Part shown: positions 32,824-41,491 of the stretch, piece after piece | Position numbering within the stretch: the first letter of the stretch is position 1 | Layout: each line of letters opens with the position of its first letter | From: Algoriphagus terrigena DSM 22685 | Lineage (GTDB): Bacteria; Bacteroidota; Bacteroidia; Cytophagales; Cyclobacteriaceae | Direction: 5' to 3' | DNA length: 64,000 nucleotides | Assembly (NCBI RefSeq): GCF_000429445.1 | Contig: NZ_AUBW01000005.1 | Span: 186,001-250,000, forward strand | Notes under the pieces: generated by a model | Databases searched by the model: none | What the model was told of the DNA's origin: nothing | Seen by the model: the letters and a program-made list of their open reading frames with translations, nothing else | Position numbers and translations under genes: made by a program

Positions 32824-32837
32824 TCGCGAGTGCGATC
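32822..32837. repeat. Inverted repeat GATCGC-GAGT-GCGATC after the ThuA-like gene
   Basis: A perfect 6-bp inverted repeat starts within the stop codon. It has no T-run, so it is more a REP-like fragment or binding site than a terminator. Confidence 0.5.
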
Positions 32838-32958
32838 TATAAAAGAGAACTCTTTAATAACTAGGCAATTCTCTGTCACTTTTTCAAAATTCGGTATCAC
32901 CGTTTCGTGGCTTATTCTTAGATTTAATAGGAGTTTTTTCAACCTTAATTAAGATTGT

Positions 32959-33690
32959 ATGATAAAGAGAATTTGTTTGGGGCTGGTTCTGATATTCTCA
33001 GCCCATTTTGTACAGGCCCAAGAGGGAAAATTGGACAGTACCGCGATGATGATCTTGGATAAGATGAGTGCGATATTGGGTGAGCTGAAGTCCGTGGGCT
33101 TTACCACCCAGGTTGCGAAAGATGTAGTCTATGCCGAGGATTTCTTCATTAAGGAATTTGGCTCCAGTAAGGTGAGATTTGCCGGACCGAATAAGTTTTC
33201 GGTGAGAGTCGCCGGGGAGAAAAAAGAAGATCTGTACGTCTACAATGGCACCCAGATCTTTTATTATTCGTTTGCAAACAACCTATACACCATTGCCGAC
33301 GCTCCGGACAATCTAATCGAGACCATCGATTGGTTGTATGAAGATTTCGGAGTGGAACTGACAACCGCAGATCTTTTTTATCCGAGCTTTTCAAAGGATT
33401 TTGCCCAAGACATGGACTACATCGAGTTTCTCGGAGTGACCCATATCGACGGAGACCGGGTTTTCCATATCGGTGCAGCCAATGAGAACGCAACGTTCCA
33501 GCTATGGATCTCAGACGACGGGTATTATCTGCCTAAAAAAACCCTGATCACCTATCTCGATGGGATACATTCCCACCAGCATGAGACGGATTTTTCTGAC
33601 TGGGAACTGAATTATGGATACCCGGAATCTATGTTTGAATTTTTACCCCCTCCAAGTGCAAAGCAAATCACTTGGATTAAAAAGGACTGA
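32959..33690 (+). CDS. DUF2092 family exported protein
   Basis: The 243-residue product has a signal peptide (MIKRICLGLVLIFSAHFVQAQ) and a body that fits the DUF2092 family, whose fold resembles the lipoprotein carriers LolA/LolB: alternating strands forming an open half-barrel (FTTQVAKDVVYAEDFF, KVRFAGPNKFSVRVAG, VYNGTQIFYYSF, LPKKTLITYLD). Such proteins are thought to work in the periplasm on a hydrophobic ligand, but function is not established. The next gene begins 18 bp downstream and is probably co-transcribed. Confidence 0.75.
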   Translation: MIKRICLGLVLIFSAHFVQAQEGKLDSTAMMILDKMSAILGELKSVGFTTQVAKDVVYAEDFFIKEFGSSKVRFAGPNKFSVRVAGEKKEDLYVYNGTQIFYYSFANNLYTIADAPDNLIETIDWLYEDFGVELTTADLFYPSFSKDFAQDMDYIEFLGVTHIDGDRVFHIGAANENATFQLWISDDGYYLPKKTLITYLDGIHSHQHETDFSDWELNYGYPESMFEFLPPPSAKQITWIKKD

Positions 33691-33708
33691 ACATTTTAAT
33701 AGAAACTT

Positions 33709-34689
33709 ATGAAAACGTATAAGATAAAGACAGGAATAATGATGCTGGGAATATTGGCTATGCTGACTTTACCCGACATGGCCGAAGCGCAACGAATGCG
33801 GGGTGCTGCCGCAGGCAGAGGAGGAGCAAGACCCACGACTACCCGAAGTGCTCCACAGCGAGCCCCGGCTGCGAGAACTCCAGCTGCTGCGAGACCTGCA
33901 GCAAACTCTAGGCCTCAGACCACAGCGAGGGCATCCAATTCCAGCTCCAGACCTACTGTCAACGGAGGCTCCAGCAGAGTGACCAACAAACCCGTCAACA
34001 ACAGCAAAGTCGCCAGTATCAAAGACAACAAGGTTGGAAATAACTCAGGAAACAATATTGGGAACAACACAAATGTTGGAAACAGGGTTAACATTGACAA
34101 CAGCAAAAATGTCAACATCAACGTCAGGAACACCCGAAACGTAGCCTATCGGCCACCCTATCGCCCTTATCCACGGCCGCCTGTGATTTGGGGTGGGTAT
34201 GGCTTTTCCTGTTTCAGGCCATATTACTATCATCCGTACACGCCGTTCTACTGGGGCCCGATGTGGCATCCTTGGGGATTTTTCATCGCCACGCTGGCTA
34301 CCACGGCGATCATCGTGTCTGTTGAAAACCAAAAATATCACTACGACCAGGGCGTTTTTTATACAGAATCGGATGGAGGCTATGTAGTCGTCGAAGCTCC
34401 GCAGGGAGCCACGGTAAAAGTGATCCCAAGTGATGCGCAGACCGTAGAGGTAAGCCCCACCGTGAACAATTACTACTACGGAGGCACTTTCTATGAAAAA
34501 GATAACGGAGAATATACCGTCGTCGCACCTCCCGCCGGCGCGACCGTCGATCAACTGCCTGACGGAGCCGAAGAGGTAAAAGTAGGAGACCAAACTTATG
34601 TCAAGTACGGTGATACATACTACCTCCCCGTTCAGGTAGACGGCAAAAATGCCTATGAGATAGCTCAGGTGGAAGAAGCCGCACAGTAA
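33709..34689 (+). CDS. Exported low-complexity protein, DUF6515-like
   Basis: The 326-residue product begins with a signal peptide (GIMMLGILAMLTLPDMAEAQ), then about 100 residues of Ala/Arg/Pro/Thr and Asn/Ser/Val low-complexity sequence (AAGRGG..., then repeated NNSGNNIGNN, NVGNRVNID). A short aromatic Pro/Tyr/Gly segment follows (YRPPYRPYPRPP...) with a hydrophobic stretch (FFIATLATTAIIVSV), and the C-terminal half contains two copies of a GYVVVEAPQGATV / EYTVVAPPAGATV motif (about 225 and 275), the hallmark of DUF6515-type proteins. It is likely anchored at the envelope. Its partner is the DUF2092 gene. Confidence 0.7.
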   Translation: MKTYKIKTGIMMLGILAMLTLPDMAEAQRMRGAAAGRGGARPTTTRSAPQRAPAARTPAAARPAANSRPQTTARASNSSSRPTVNGGSSRVTNKPVNNSKVASIKDNKVGNNSGNNIGNNTNVGNRVNIDNSKNVNINVRNTRNVAYRPPYRPYPRPPVIWGGYGFSCFRPYYYHPYTPFYWGPMWHPWGFFIATLATTAIIVSVENQKYHYDQGVFYTESDGGYVVVEAPQGATVKVIPSDAQTVEVSPTVNNYYYGGTFYEKDNGEYTVVAPPAGATVDQLPDGAEEVKVGDQTYVKYGDTYYLPVQVDGKNAYEIAQVEEAAQ

Positions 34690-34722
34690 AAGTGCCTAGT
34701 CCAATCTATAACAATCTTTACC

Positions 34723-35337
34723 ATGGAAAACCAAAAAACACAGCATTCGATGTCATTGGGTCTCTATGAATACTTGTTACTCATATCCCCCAACGAGTTG
34801 GTAAGACGCTTTGCGTGGAAAATAAAGCAATTCTTTACACAGCAATACGACTGTACCAAAGCGAATAGGCTTTCACCTCACATCACGGTTGGCACTTTTC
34901 TGCTTCGCGAAAAACTGGAATCTACAATCGTCAGCAGCCTGGAGCGCTTTGCAATGACTGTGGACCCCTTTAAAGCGGAATTGGACGGGTTTGGAAGTTT
35001 TTCGTCACAAACGATCTTCCTCGACGTATCTAACAAGCAACCTTTCGCTCAGTTGTCCAAGGGCTCAAAGGATGCATCAGCTCGCTTCACTAGCAACAAC
35101 TCCCACTTTTCATCCAATGCCCATCTGACAATCGCAAGAGCCATGGATGCAGAACAGTTTAGAGATGCCTGGCAAGATTGGAAGGACAAATCATTCAAAG
35201 CTTCCTTCAATGTCAACGAAATGATCCTACTGCGCAGACCATTTGAGAAAGACAAAGTGAGCCGTTTTGAAAAAATTGCAACCTTTCCATTCGGGGGAAC
35301 AGACCCTCCCGAAGGACAATTACAGCTTCAATTTTGA
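34723..35337 (+). CDS. 2H phosphoesterase superfamily protein (2'-5' RNA ligase-like)
   Basis: The 204-residue cytoplasmic protein has the two HxT/S motifs of the 2H superfamily, SPHITVGTF (about 51-59) and NAHLTIARA (about 137-145), about 86 residues apart as in 2'-5' RNA ligases and cyclic phosphodiesterases. These enzymes open 2',3'-cyclic phosphates or join RNA ends; physiological substrates are generally unclear. It follows the DUF6515-like gene by 33 bp but has no functional link that I can see. A strong terminator follows. Confidence 0.82.
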   Translation: MENQKTQHSMSLGLYEYLLLISPNELVRRFAWKIKQFFTQQYDCTKANRLSPHITVGTFLLREKLESTIVSSLERFAMTVDPFKAELDGFGSFSSQTIFLDVSNKQPFAQLSKGSKDASARFTSNNSHFSSNAHLTIARAMDAEQFRDAWQDWKDKSFKASFNVNEMILLRRPFEKDKVSRFEKIATFPFGGTDPPEGQLQLQF

Positions 35338-35362
35338 CAAATAGGCAAGGGTTCGAAAAAAC

Positions 35363-35396
35363 AAATGCCCAAATCTCTCGATTTGGGCATTTTTTA
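35363..35396. terminator. Terminator between the 2H gene and the GMC oxidoreductase
   Basis: A perfect 13-bp stem (AAATGCCCAAATC with GATTTGGGCATTT) with a TCTC loop, A-run on one side and T-run on the other, can serve both convergent genes. Confidence 0.92.
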
Positions 35397-35432
35397 AATT
35401 TCAAATTTTAGCCTTCAGAATTCCCTTCTGCC

Positions 35433-37148
35433 TCATTTCTTACTCTCCGCCACTGCATGATGTGCCGCTCGAGCTGCAAATGCCATGTAAGTCAGTGAAG
35501 GATTTTGGGTAGAAGTGGAGGTCATAGATGCACCGTCAGTGACATAGACATTGGGAACCGCGTGAAGTTGATGGTTGGCATTGAGCATCGAGGTCTTTGG
35601 ATCTCTGCCCATGCGCACGCCACCCATTTCGTGGATGTCCAGTCCCGGAGCACGGTGATCGTCGCGGGTTTGAATATTGATAAAGCCCGCCTTGGTAAAC
35701 ATCTCCGACATCTGCTCGATGTAGTCTTTGACCATCTTCTCATCGTTGTCATCGTAGTCTACGCTGATCTTGAGCTGGGGAATTCCCCACTCGTCTTTCA
35801 GACTAGGATCGAGGGCGACGTAATTGCTTTCCTTCGGAATAGTCTCGCCCATCATGTGTGATCCCACGCTCCAGAGTCCGTATTGATCGGGATTGAGGAG
35901 GTTGTTTTTCAACTCCATACCGATCCCGTCCGAATTGGAGCGGGCACCACGGCTAGCTGAGAATCCCGCTGCATAGCCCCGCAGGAAGTCGGTTTCTTGC
36001 TTGTAAACATTACGAAATCTCGGAAAATAGCCGCTGGTCGGACGGCCACCGGAAGTGGTGTATTCGGAATGCCCTTCATATTGGGCGGAGACACCCGCGC
36101 GATAGTTGTGGAATGCTACATATTTGCCCAGCAATCCACTGTCATTGCCCAAACCATTTGGAAAACGGGTGGAAGTGGAATTCAAGAGGACCAGATTGGT
36201 GTTGATCGCGGCGGCATTGAGGAAGATCACATCGGCGTAAAATTCCTCCGTCTCTTTGGTCAGGCGGTCCACAATTCGGACGCCCGTTGCTTTTCCCTTT
36301 TCTTCGTCATAGATGATCGAATGTACGACTGCATCTGGCCTGAGGGTCAGGTTTCCTGTTTTCAGTGCCCAGGGAATCGTCGAGGAATTAGAGCTGAAAT
36401 AGCCTCCAAAAGGACATCCACGCTGACAGAGCTGACGGTTTTGGCAGAGAGTTCGGCCTTGGGCAGCAAACTGTTCCGCATTGCCGTGGATGTGCGCGCA
36501 TCGGGCCGAGATCATATGACGATCCCCTCCGTATTGCTTCTTGAGTTGCTCCGCAAAGTATTTCTCTACCACATTCAGCTCATAGCCCGGCAAAAACTCC
36601 CCGTCAGGAAGCGTATCGATACCATCTCTAAAACCAGAAACTCCGGCGAATTTCTCCACATGGCTGTACCACTTTTCGATGTCCTTGTACCGGATCGGCC
36701 AGTCCACAGCGAAGCCATCACGGGCAGGGCCTTCGAAATCAAAGTCTGACCAACGCTGTACCTGTCTCGCCCAAAGAAGGGATTTTCCTCCCACTTGATA
36801 TCCCCGAATCCAATCAAAGGGCTTCTCCTGCACGTAAGGGTGCTCGGTGTCTTTCACAAAAAAGTGCATCGCATCCTCACGGAAAGCATAGCAGCGGCTG
36901 ATCACCGGATTTTCGTCCTGGATCGCTTGCGGAATTTGGCCTCTATGTTCAAATTCATACGGAAGCATATTCGTCGTCGGGTAGTCTTTGCCGTGCTCCA
37001 CATTCCGGCCACGCTCGATCATGAGGGTTTTTACACCCAGATCACAAAGCTCTTTCGCAGCCCAACTCCCACTGATTCCCGAACCGATTACAATAGCTTG
37101 ATAAGTTCTATCTTGTTTACTCTTCAGATTCAAATTAGCCATTGACAC
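35433..37148 (-). CDS. GMC-family oxidoreductase (flavoprotein)
   Basis: The 571-residue protein has a Rossmann FAD-binding start (AIVIGSGISGSWAAKEL, about 18-34) and the GMC C-terminal domain with MGGVRMGRDP (about 498-507) and TSTQNPSLTYMAFAARAAHH near the end. Members oxidise alcohols or sugars; the closest described setting is a catalytic subunit paired with a gluconate-2-dehydrogenase subunit 3, moving electrons to the respiratory chain. Cysteine clusters (CAHIHG..., CQNRQLCQRGCPFGG) are typical for this subgroup. It overlaps the subunit-3 gene by 14 bp (8 bp with the inner ATG at 37142). Confidence 0.85.
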   Translation of the reverse strand: MSMANLNLKSKQDRTYQAIVIGSGISGSWAAKELCDLGVKTLMIERGRNVEHGKDYPTTNMLPYEFEHRGQIPQAIQDENPVISRCYAFREDAMHFFVKDTEHPYVQEKPFDWIRGYQVGGKSLLWARQVQRWSDFDFEGPARDGFAVDWPIRYKDIEKWYSHVEKFAGVSGFRDGIDTLPDGEFLPGYELNVVEKYFAEQLKKQYGGDRHMISARCAHIHGNAEQFAAQGRTLCQNRQLCQRGCPFGGYFSSNSSTIPWALKTGNLTLRPDAVVHSIIYDEEKGKATGVRIVDRLTKETEEFYADVIFLNAAAINTNLVLLNSTSTRFPNGLGNDSGLLGKYVAFHNYRAGVSAQYEGHSEYTTSGGRPTSGYFPRFRNVYKQETDFLRGYAAGFSASRGARSNSDGIGMELKNNLLNPDQYGLWSVGSHMMGETIPKESNYVALDPSLKDEWGIPQLKISVDYDDNDEKMVKDYIEQMSEMFTKAGFINIQTRDDHRAPGLDIHEMGGVRMGRDPKTSMLNANHQLHAVPNVYVTDGASMTSTSTQNPSLTYMAFAARAAHHAVAESKK

Positions 37149-37707
37149 GCGGTTTTTGAAGGTCGGTGATCAAGACTGCTCCATTGTATTCGCCGGGAAT
37201 CAAGGAGTAAGGGATCACTTCGGTTTGGATGTATTCAGAAGCCATATAGCCTTGGATGGTAAATCGCTTCGCAGAGTTCAAAAAGTAAGAAATCGCACCG
37301 TTTTTCTTTCCTTCCTCCGTGTCATCACCTTCCAGTTTGGCTCCAGAGAGTATGATTCCCTCTTTTTCTTTGGCAGAAAGTGCGTCGAAATTCTTCCCTG
37401 CAGTTGATTTTACATACTCGGGAAAAGCTGCCAGACCAGTCGAAAACTTGCCCTGATTTTCCTTCGTGAAACAATCATTGACCATCACCAGGATGAAATC
37501 CGCCACCTCGAGGTCGAGGGCGCCTTTGATTTCGCCTGCGGGGATGATGGTATCAGAGACCGCCGCCAGCAGGTTTTTCTGGCTTTGGGTAATGTTCAAG
37601 TTTTGGTAGGCGGCAAGAATATCTTCTTTGCTGAAATCGCAGGAAGGAATCATGATCAGTCCTCCCGAGATCAAGGCCAAGTGCCGCAAGGCTATTCGTC
37701 TGTTCAT
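37135..37707 (-). CDS. Gluconate 2-dehydrogenase subunit 3 family protein
   Basis: This 190-residue small subunit begins MNRRIALRHLALISGG, a Tat-like twin-Arg signal with a lipobox (MIPSC, about 25-29), so the enzyme complex is probably exported folded with its flavin. The body carries the subunit-3 pattern: LNITQSQKNLLAAVSDTIIPAGE and ALDLEVADFILVMVND. Start ATG 37707 is preferred to 37728. It precedes the GMC gene with a 14-bp overlap, so the two subunits are made together. The native electron acceptor would be a cytochrome c or quinone; none is encoded next door. Confidence 0.85.
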   Translation of the reverse strand: MNRRIALRHLALISGGLIMIPSCDFSKEDILAAYQNLNITQSQKNLLAAVSDTIIPAGEIKGALDLEVADFILVMVNDCFTKENQGKFSTGLAAFPEYVKSTAGKNFDALSAKEKEGIILSGAKLEGDDTEEGKKNGAISYFLNSAKRFTIQGYMASEYIQTEVIPYSLIPGEYNGAVLITDLQKPRVNG

Positions 37708-37788
37708 GGGTGCAAGGGTTGGGTTCAAAGCAATTGAGCCGAGAAAGTAGCCAATTTGCTTAGAATCGCCAAAAATTGTTTAAATGGT

Positions 37789-39840
37789 TTATCGGGTAAT
37801 CACTCCAAATTCTGCAACCGTAGCTTTGTCTCCGTCGGTCGTCTTCAAAGCTTTGAGTCTGACGTGGCGTGCCTCTACTCCATCAAAGCGTACGATCTGC
37901 TCGATGGGGCTGTTGGCGATGTTGGAAAACTCTCCCCGCGCGACCTCTTTCCAAGAACTTCCATTTTGACTCACTTCGATGACGTAGTCGGCTATAAACC
38001 CGCTCGGATATCTCCCCTGCATCGGGTAGTAAGTGATCCCAGTAAGCACCGCATTTGCTCCCAAGTCGACTTGAAAAACGTCGTTCTCGGTAGTCCAATA
38101 CGAGTTGATATCTTCATCTACGCCTTTCTGGCTGCCTTCCGTAGTAGCCGCTACCTTCCACTGAGCTTTCGGCAGATCAAAGTCGACCCGTGCCAGATCT
38201 GACACTTTGCCCGATCTCGGGTCTACCGCAATCGCCTGCACGGTCTGAGCAGTCAACACTTCAAATTCATTGGTATACGGGTTTTTGCCAGCTTCCGGCT
38301 TACTGCCGTCTGTGGAAAAATAGATTTCCGAGCCTCCTTCTGCCGCGGTGATGCTCACTTTTCCTTCCGGAGTCCGGGTTATTTTGGGGGGAAAAAGAAG
38401 AGCCGGAGCGGAGTAAACTCCGATCTCAGAGATGACCGGAATGCCTTTTCCATCGAGGAAATTGACACGGATCTTTTGCGCCTGCGTGTCCGCAAATCTC
38501 AGTATCCGCTTATATCCAATCGTGGTGCCTTCAGCGATCTTTTCCCAAGATCCATTCACTTCTTTTTCCAGGGAAAAAGCCTTCACCCGCTGACCCAGAT
38601 TGACAAATTCCTGGATCAAAAGACGGTTGAAGGAAACTTCTTTCCCAAAGTCAATCTCCACCGAGGCTTGCATCTCGCCATCCTGAGTCGTCCAATAGGT
38701 ATTGAAATCTCCGTCGCTGAGGTTCTTTGCATCGTATTCGATTCCGCGGTCCGCACTTGCCTCAAAAGAAGCTTCCTCGGCCAGATTCACCGCGAAATCT
38801 TCTTTCACTTTCGCAGCCATCTTGAGGATCGCTTCCTCGTCTTTTTCATGAATTAAGCCGCGTGTATCAACCGGAAAGTTGATGAGGAGTGAGCTGTTTT
38901 GTCCGATGCTTTTGTAATAGATCTCCATCAGCTCCGGCAGAGTCCGGACTTTGTGATCTTCATAGGTGTGATAGTACCATCCCGGGCGGATACTGACATC
39001 CGACTCAGCCGGCACCCAGTGGGTTCCGTTCTCCTGACCAGTTGCCCATTTATCGAAATCCGGCATTCCCGCATAGACCGAGTCACGCATCAAGTTTGAC
39101 CAGGTGGTTTCGTAAGCGAAGCCATGCTCATTGCCCACCCAGCGCACATCCGGTCCAGCATCGCTGAAAAGCATTGCGTTGGGCTGAAGCTTGCGTACCA
39201 GTTCAAGTGTCGTCGGCCAGTCGTAATAGGAGAACTTGTCCACTTTTCGCTCTTCGTTGGCACCGCCATACCAGCCAGTGCCACCATTTGCGCCGTCAAA
39301 CCAGATTTCATAGATCTCTCCATAGTTGGTCAACAACTCGGTCAGTTGATTGCGCATGTAGGTGATGTACTCCGGCTTGCCATAGTCCGGATGATTGCGA
39401 TCCCAAGGCGAATAATAGATGCCGACTTTCAGGCCTTCAGCCCTACAAGCGTCCGCAAATTCTTTGATCAAATCGCCCTTTCCGTCTCGCCAAGGGCTAT
39501 TCTTCACCGAATGCTCAGTATAAGCCGATGGCCAAAGGACAAATCCGTCATGATGCTTGGCGGTGATGATCAGACCTTTCATCCCGGCTTCTTTGGCAAT
39601 CCGTGCCCACTGCTTCGCGTCCAGTGCCGTTGGGTTAAACTGCTCCGGCTTCTCGTCGCCAAAGCCCCACTCCCGATCCGAAAAAGTATTCATATTGAAG
39701 TGGACGAAGCCATAATACTGCATGTCTTGCCAGGCAATCTGCCGCTCGTGGGGGACGGGCAGAACCTGCTCTGGCGGCGCGGCTTTTTCCTGACAATAAC
39801 TAAGGCCAAGTGCTAAAAATGGCCATATATACTTCTTCAT
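37789..39840 (-). CDS. Alpha-L-fucosidase GH29 with discoidin-like domains, exported
   Basis: This 683-residue hydrolase has a signal and possible lipobox (ALGLSYC, about residue 16), a GH29 catalytic domain (WFVHFNMNTFSD-like, ITAKHHDGFVLW at about 92-103, YYSPWDRNHPDY at about 141, and the nucleophile Asp in EIWFDGANGG at about 182-191) and, after about 330, two F5/8 type C (discoidin) domains, with a short chitobiase-like insert between them. The target would be terminal fucose in glycans. No SusC/D pair adjoins it, so it may be an orphan enzyme or part of a scattered locus. Confidence 0.88.
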   Translation of the reverse strand: MKKYIWPFLALGLSYCQEKAAPPEQVLPVPHERQIAWQDMQYYGFVHFNMNTFSDREWGFGDEKPEQFNPTALDAKQWARIAKEAGMKGLIITAKHHDGFVLWPSAYTEHSVKNSPWRDGKGDLIKEFADACRAEGLKVGIYYSPWDRNHPDYGKPEYITYMRNQLTELLTNYGEIYEIWFDGANGGTGWYGGANEERKVDKFSYYDWPTTLELVRKLQPNAMLFSDAGPDVRWVGNEHGFAYETTWSNLMRDSVYAGMPDFDKWATGQENGTHWVPAESDVSIRPGWYYHTYEDHKVRTLPELMEIYYKSIGQNSSLLINFPVDTRGLIHEKDEEAILKMAAKVKEDFAVNLAEEASFEASADRGIEYDAKNLSDGDFNTYWTTQDGEMQASVEIDFGKEVSFNRLLIQEFVNLGQRVKAFSLEKEVNGSWEKIAEGTTIGYKRILRFADTQAQKIRVNFLDGKGIPVISEIGVYSAPALLFPPKITRTPEGKVSITAAEGGSEIYFSTDGSKPEAGKNPYTNEFEVLTAQTVQAIAVDPRSGKVSDLARVDFDLPKAQWKVAATTEGSQKGVDEDINSYWTTENDVFQVDLGANAVLTGITYYPMQGRYPSGFIADYVIEVSQNGSSWKEVARGEFSNIANSPIEQIVRFDGVEARHVRLKALKTTDGDKATVAEFGVITR

Positions 39841-40059
39841 AGCTGTAAAATTTCGGCTCGATACTACCGATTTTAAGCCGATAAATAAAGAAAAAAATAC
39901 AGGAAGTCCTGGCCCATTTTTATAAATAATAAAAAAATAGCAGCCAATAAACATTGAAGTGGATGAAGGTCATTAGTCCATGGACCATGGAAAATATTCC
40001 CTTTGTTAGTTACTGCTAGGCTCCAGCAAATCGCGAATTTTAAAATCTTCCCATTCCTG

Positions 40060-40078
40060 CACTGAGCCTGTCGAAGTG
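40060..40078 (+). repeat. REP-like motif CACTGAGCCTGTCGAAGTG
   Basis: A 19-base interrupted palindrome (CACT...AGTG) containing GAGCCTGTCGAAG, a word that recurs in intergenic DNA of many bacterial genomes. It sits just before the stop of the FG-GAP gene. Confidence 0.5.
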
Positions 40079-40079
40079 T

Positions 40080-41267
40080 TCAATCTCTTTTCTGCTCAAA
40101 GACAAAGATCCCCTTCTTATTGCCAATCACCACGTCGGTCAAACCATCCCCGTTGATATCTTCGGATACCACGTTAAGACCCACGCCTGAATCATCGTCG
40201 ATCTGGTGGGCCAGCCATCTTGGATTCTTGCCCGGGACAAACTCAAACCAATACAGATAGGCCGGCTCTAAAGCGCCGGTCCCCTCGCGCATGTGGGCAT
40301 AGTAACGCTTGCCTGTGACAAAGTCTTTCTTCCCGTCTCCATTCACATCGGCAAAAGCCGCCGCGTGCGTCTCCGACATCTCCTCGGTCAGGACATGACG
40401 GGTAAACTTCTGATTGCTACCGTCGCCCTGATTTTCATAGTACCAGATCCCCCGCTCGTGGGCAGATGCAGCGAACACATCCATCTCTCCATCTTGACTA
40501 AAGTCGAAAGAATACATCTGAGATGCTGGCTCACCGAGATTCGCAGGATGCCAAGCCCAATCGGGCTGAGTTACATCTCCAGAATTTTCCCACCAACCGT
40601 CCCGGATGATCACGTCGGACTTGCCATCTCCATTCATGTCCGAAAAGCCCAAGCCGTGGGAGAAATTCTCCGAACCCGGAGTCTGGGGTTTACTGATCGT
40701 GTATTTTTCCCAAGTCAAATCTTCCTTCGAACTCGGTGATTTGAGCCAGATCATCTGTCTGTTTGCTACTTCGCCGCAGAGAATGTCTTTTCGGCCATCT
40801 CCATCCACGTCATAGAATCCCGGGGACTCATTTCCGACAGTTTCATGGATCAGATGTACCTCCCAATGCACATCCTTCCCCTGCGGATTCTCATGCCAAT
40901 AGACTCCTTTTCCCGGAAAATCAAAACGAATAAAGTCCACCCAACTGTCCTGATTGACATCCAAGGCAAAATTCAACATCGAATCGCTCCACTCTTCTTC
41001 GGCCACATATAGCTTGGGTTCGTAGATTTCATGCCGCTTCCAAGTCGGCGCTTCAAACCAAAACGGCCCCGCCATGACGTCGATCTTTCCATCGTTGTTG
41101 ACATCTCCGACGGCCACTCCTTCAGTCACAAATTCAGAAAAGAGGACTGTTTTCTTGAAAGGAATGTCGCCGTTTTTGTCTCGACTGGCCATCATCTGTC
41201 CTTCACAGGAGAGCTGAAAAAGTAAAGTTAGAGGGAGGGCGATCAGGGGACGGAGTAGGTTTTTCAT
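40080..41267 (-). CDS. FG-GAP/VCBS repeat protein, exported
   Basis: The 395-residue product has a signal peptide (LLRPLIALPLTLLFQLSCEG, possible lipobox at Cys21) and a body built from FG-GAP repeats of the form VGDVNNDGKIDVMAG, YDVDGDGRKDILCG, SDMNGDGKSDVIIRD, ADVNGDGKKDFVTG and EDINGDGLTDVVIG. These calcium-binding DxDxDGxxD loops make a seven-bladed beta-propeller fold. Five loops are clear and two are weaker. Its Trp-rich inserts are common in Bacteroidota proteins linked to carbohydrate use, as expected near a GH29 gene. Enzyme function is not known. Confidence 0.82.
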   Translation of the reverse strand: MKNLLRPLIALPLTLLFQLSCEGQMMASRDKNGDIPFKKTVLFSEFVTEGVAVGDVNNDGKIDVMAGPFWFEAPTWKRHEIYEPKLYVAEEEWSDSMLNFALDVNQDSWVDFIRFDFPGKGVYWHENPQGKDVHWEVHLIHETVGNESPGFYDVDGDGRKDILCGEVANRQMIWLKSPSSKEDLTWEKYTISKPQTPGSENFSHGLGFSDMNGDGKSDVIIRDGWWENSGDVTQPDWAWHPANLGEPASQMYSFDFSQDGEMDVFAASAHERGIWYYENQGDGSNQKFTRHVLTEEMSETHAAAFADVNGDGKKDFVTGKRYYAHMREGTGALEPAYLYWFEFVPGKNPRWLAHQIDDDSGVGLNVVSEDINGDGLTDVVIGNKKGIFVFEQKRD

Positions 41268-41491
41268 GGTTTTTGTATCAAGGAAAGCGGTGTGCAGTCG
41301 TCAGCAAGTGAAAACTTCCTGTATAAAACTTGTTAGAAATTATTCCATTCAAGCTTCTAATCCAAGCATTTGCTTTTGCCTCCCCTGAGTTTCAATCTGA
41401 TTCATTAGCTGAAACTGCCAAACACTTCATTTTTTCAATCGTTAAAAAACATTTGAACTTTTGTCTGGGTGAATCCGCTTAATTTCCCACC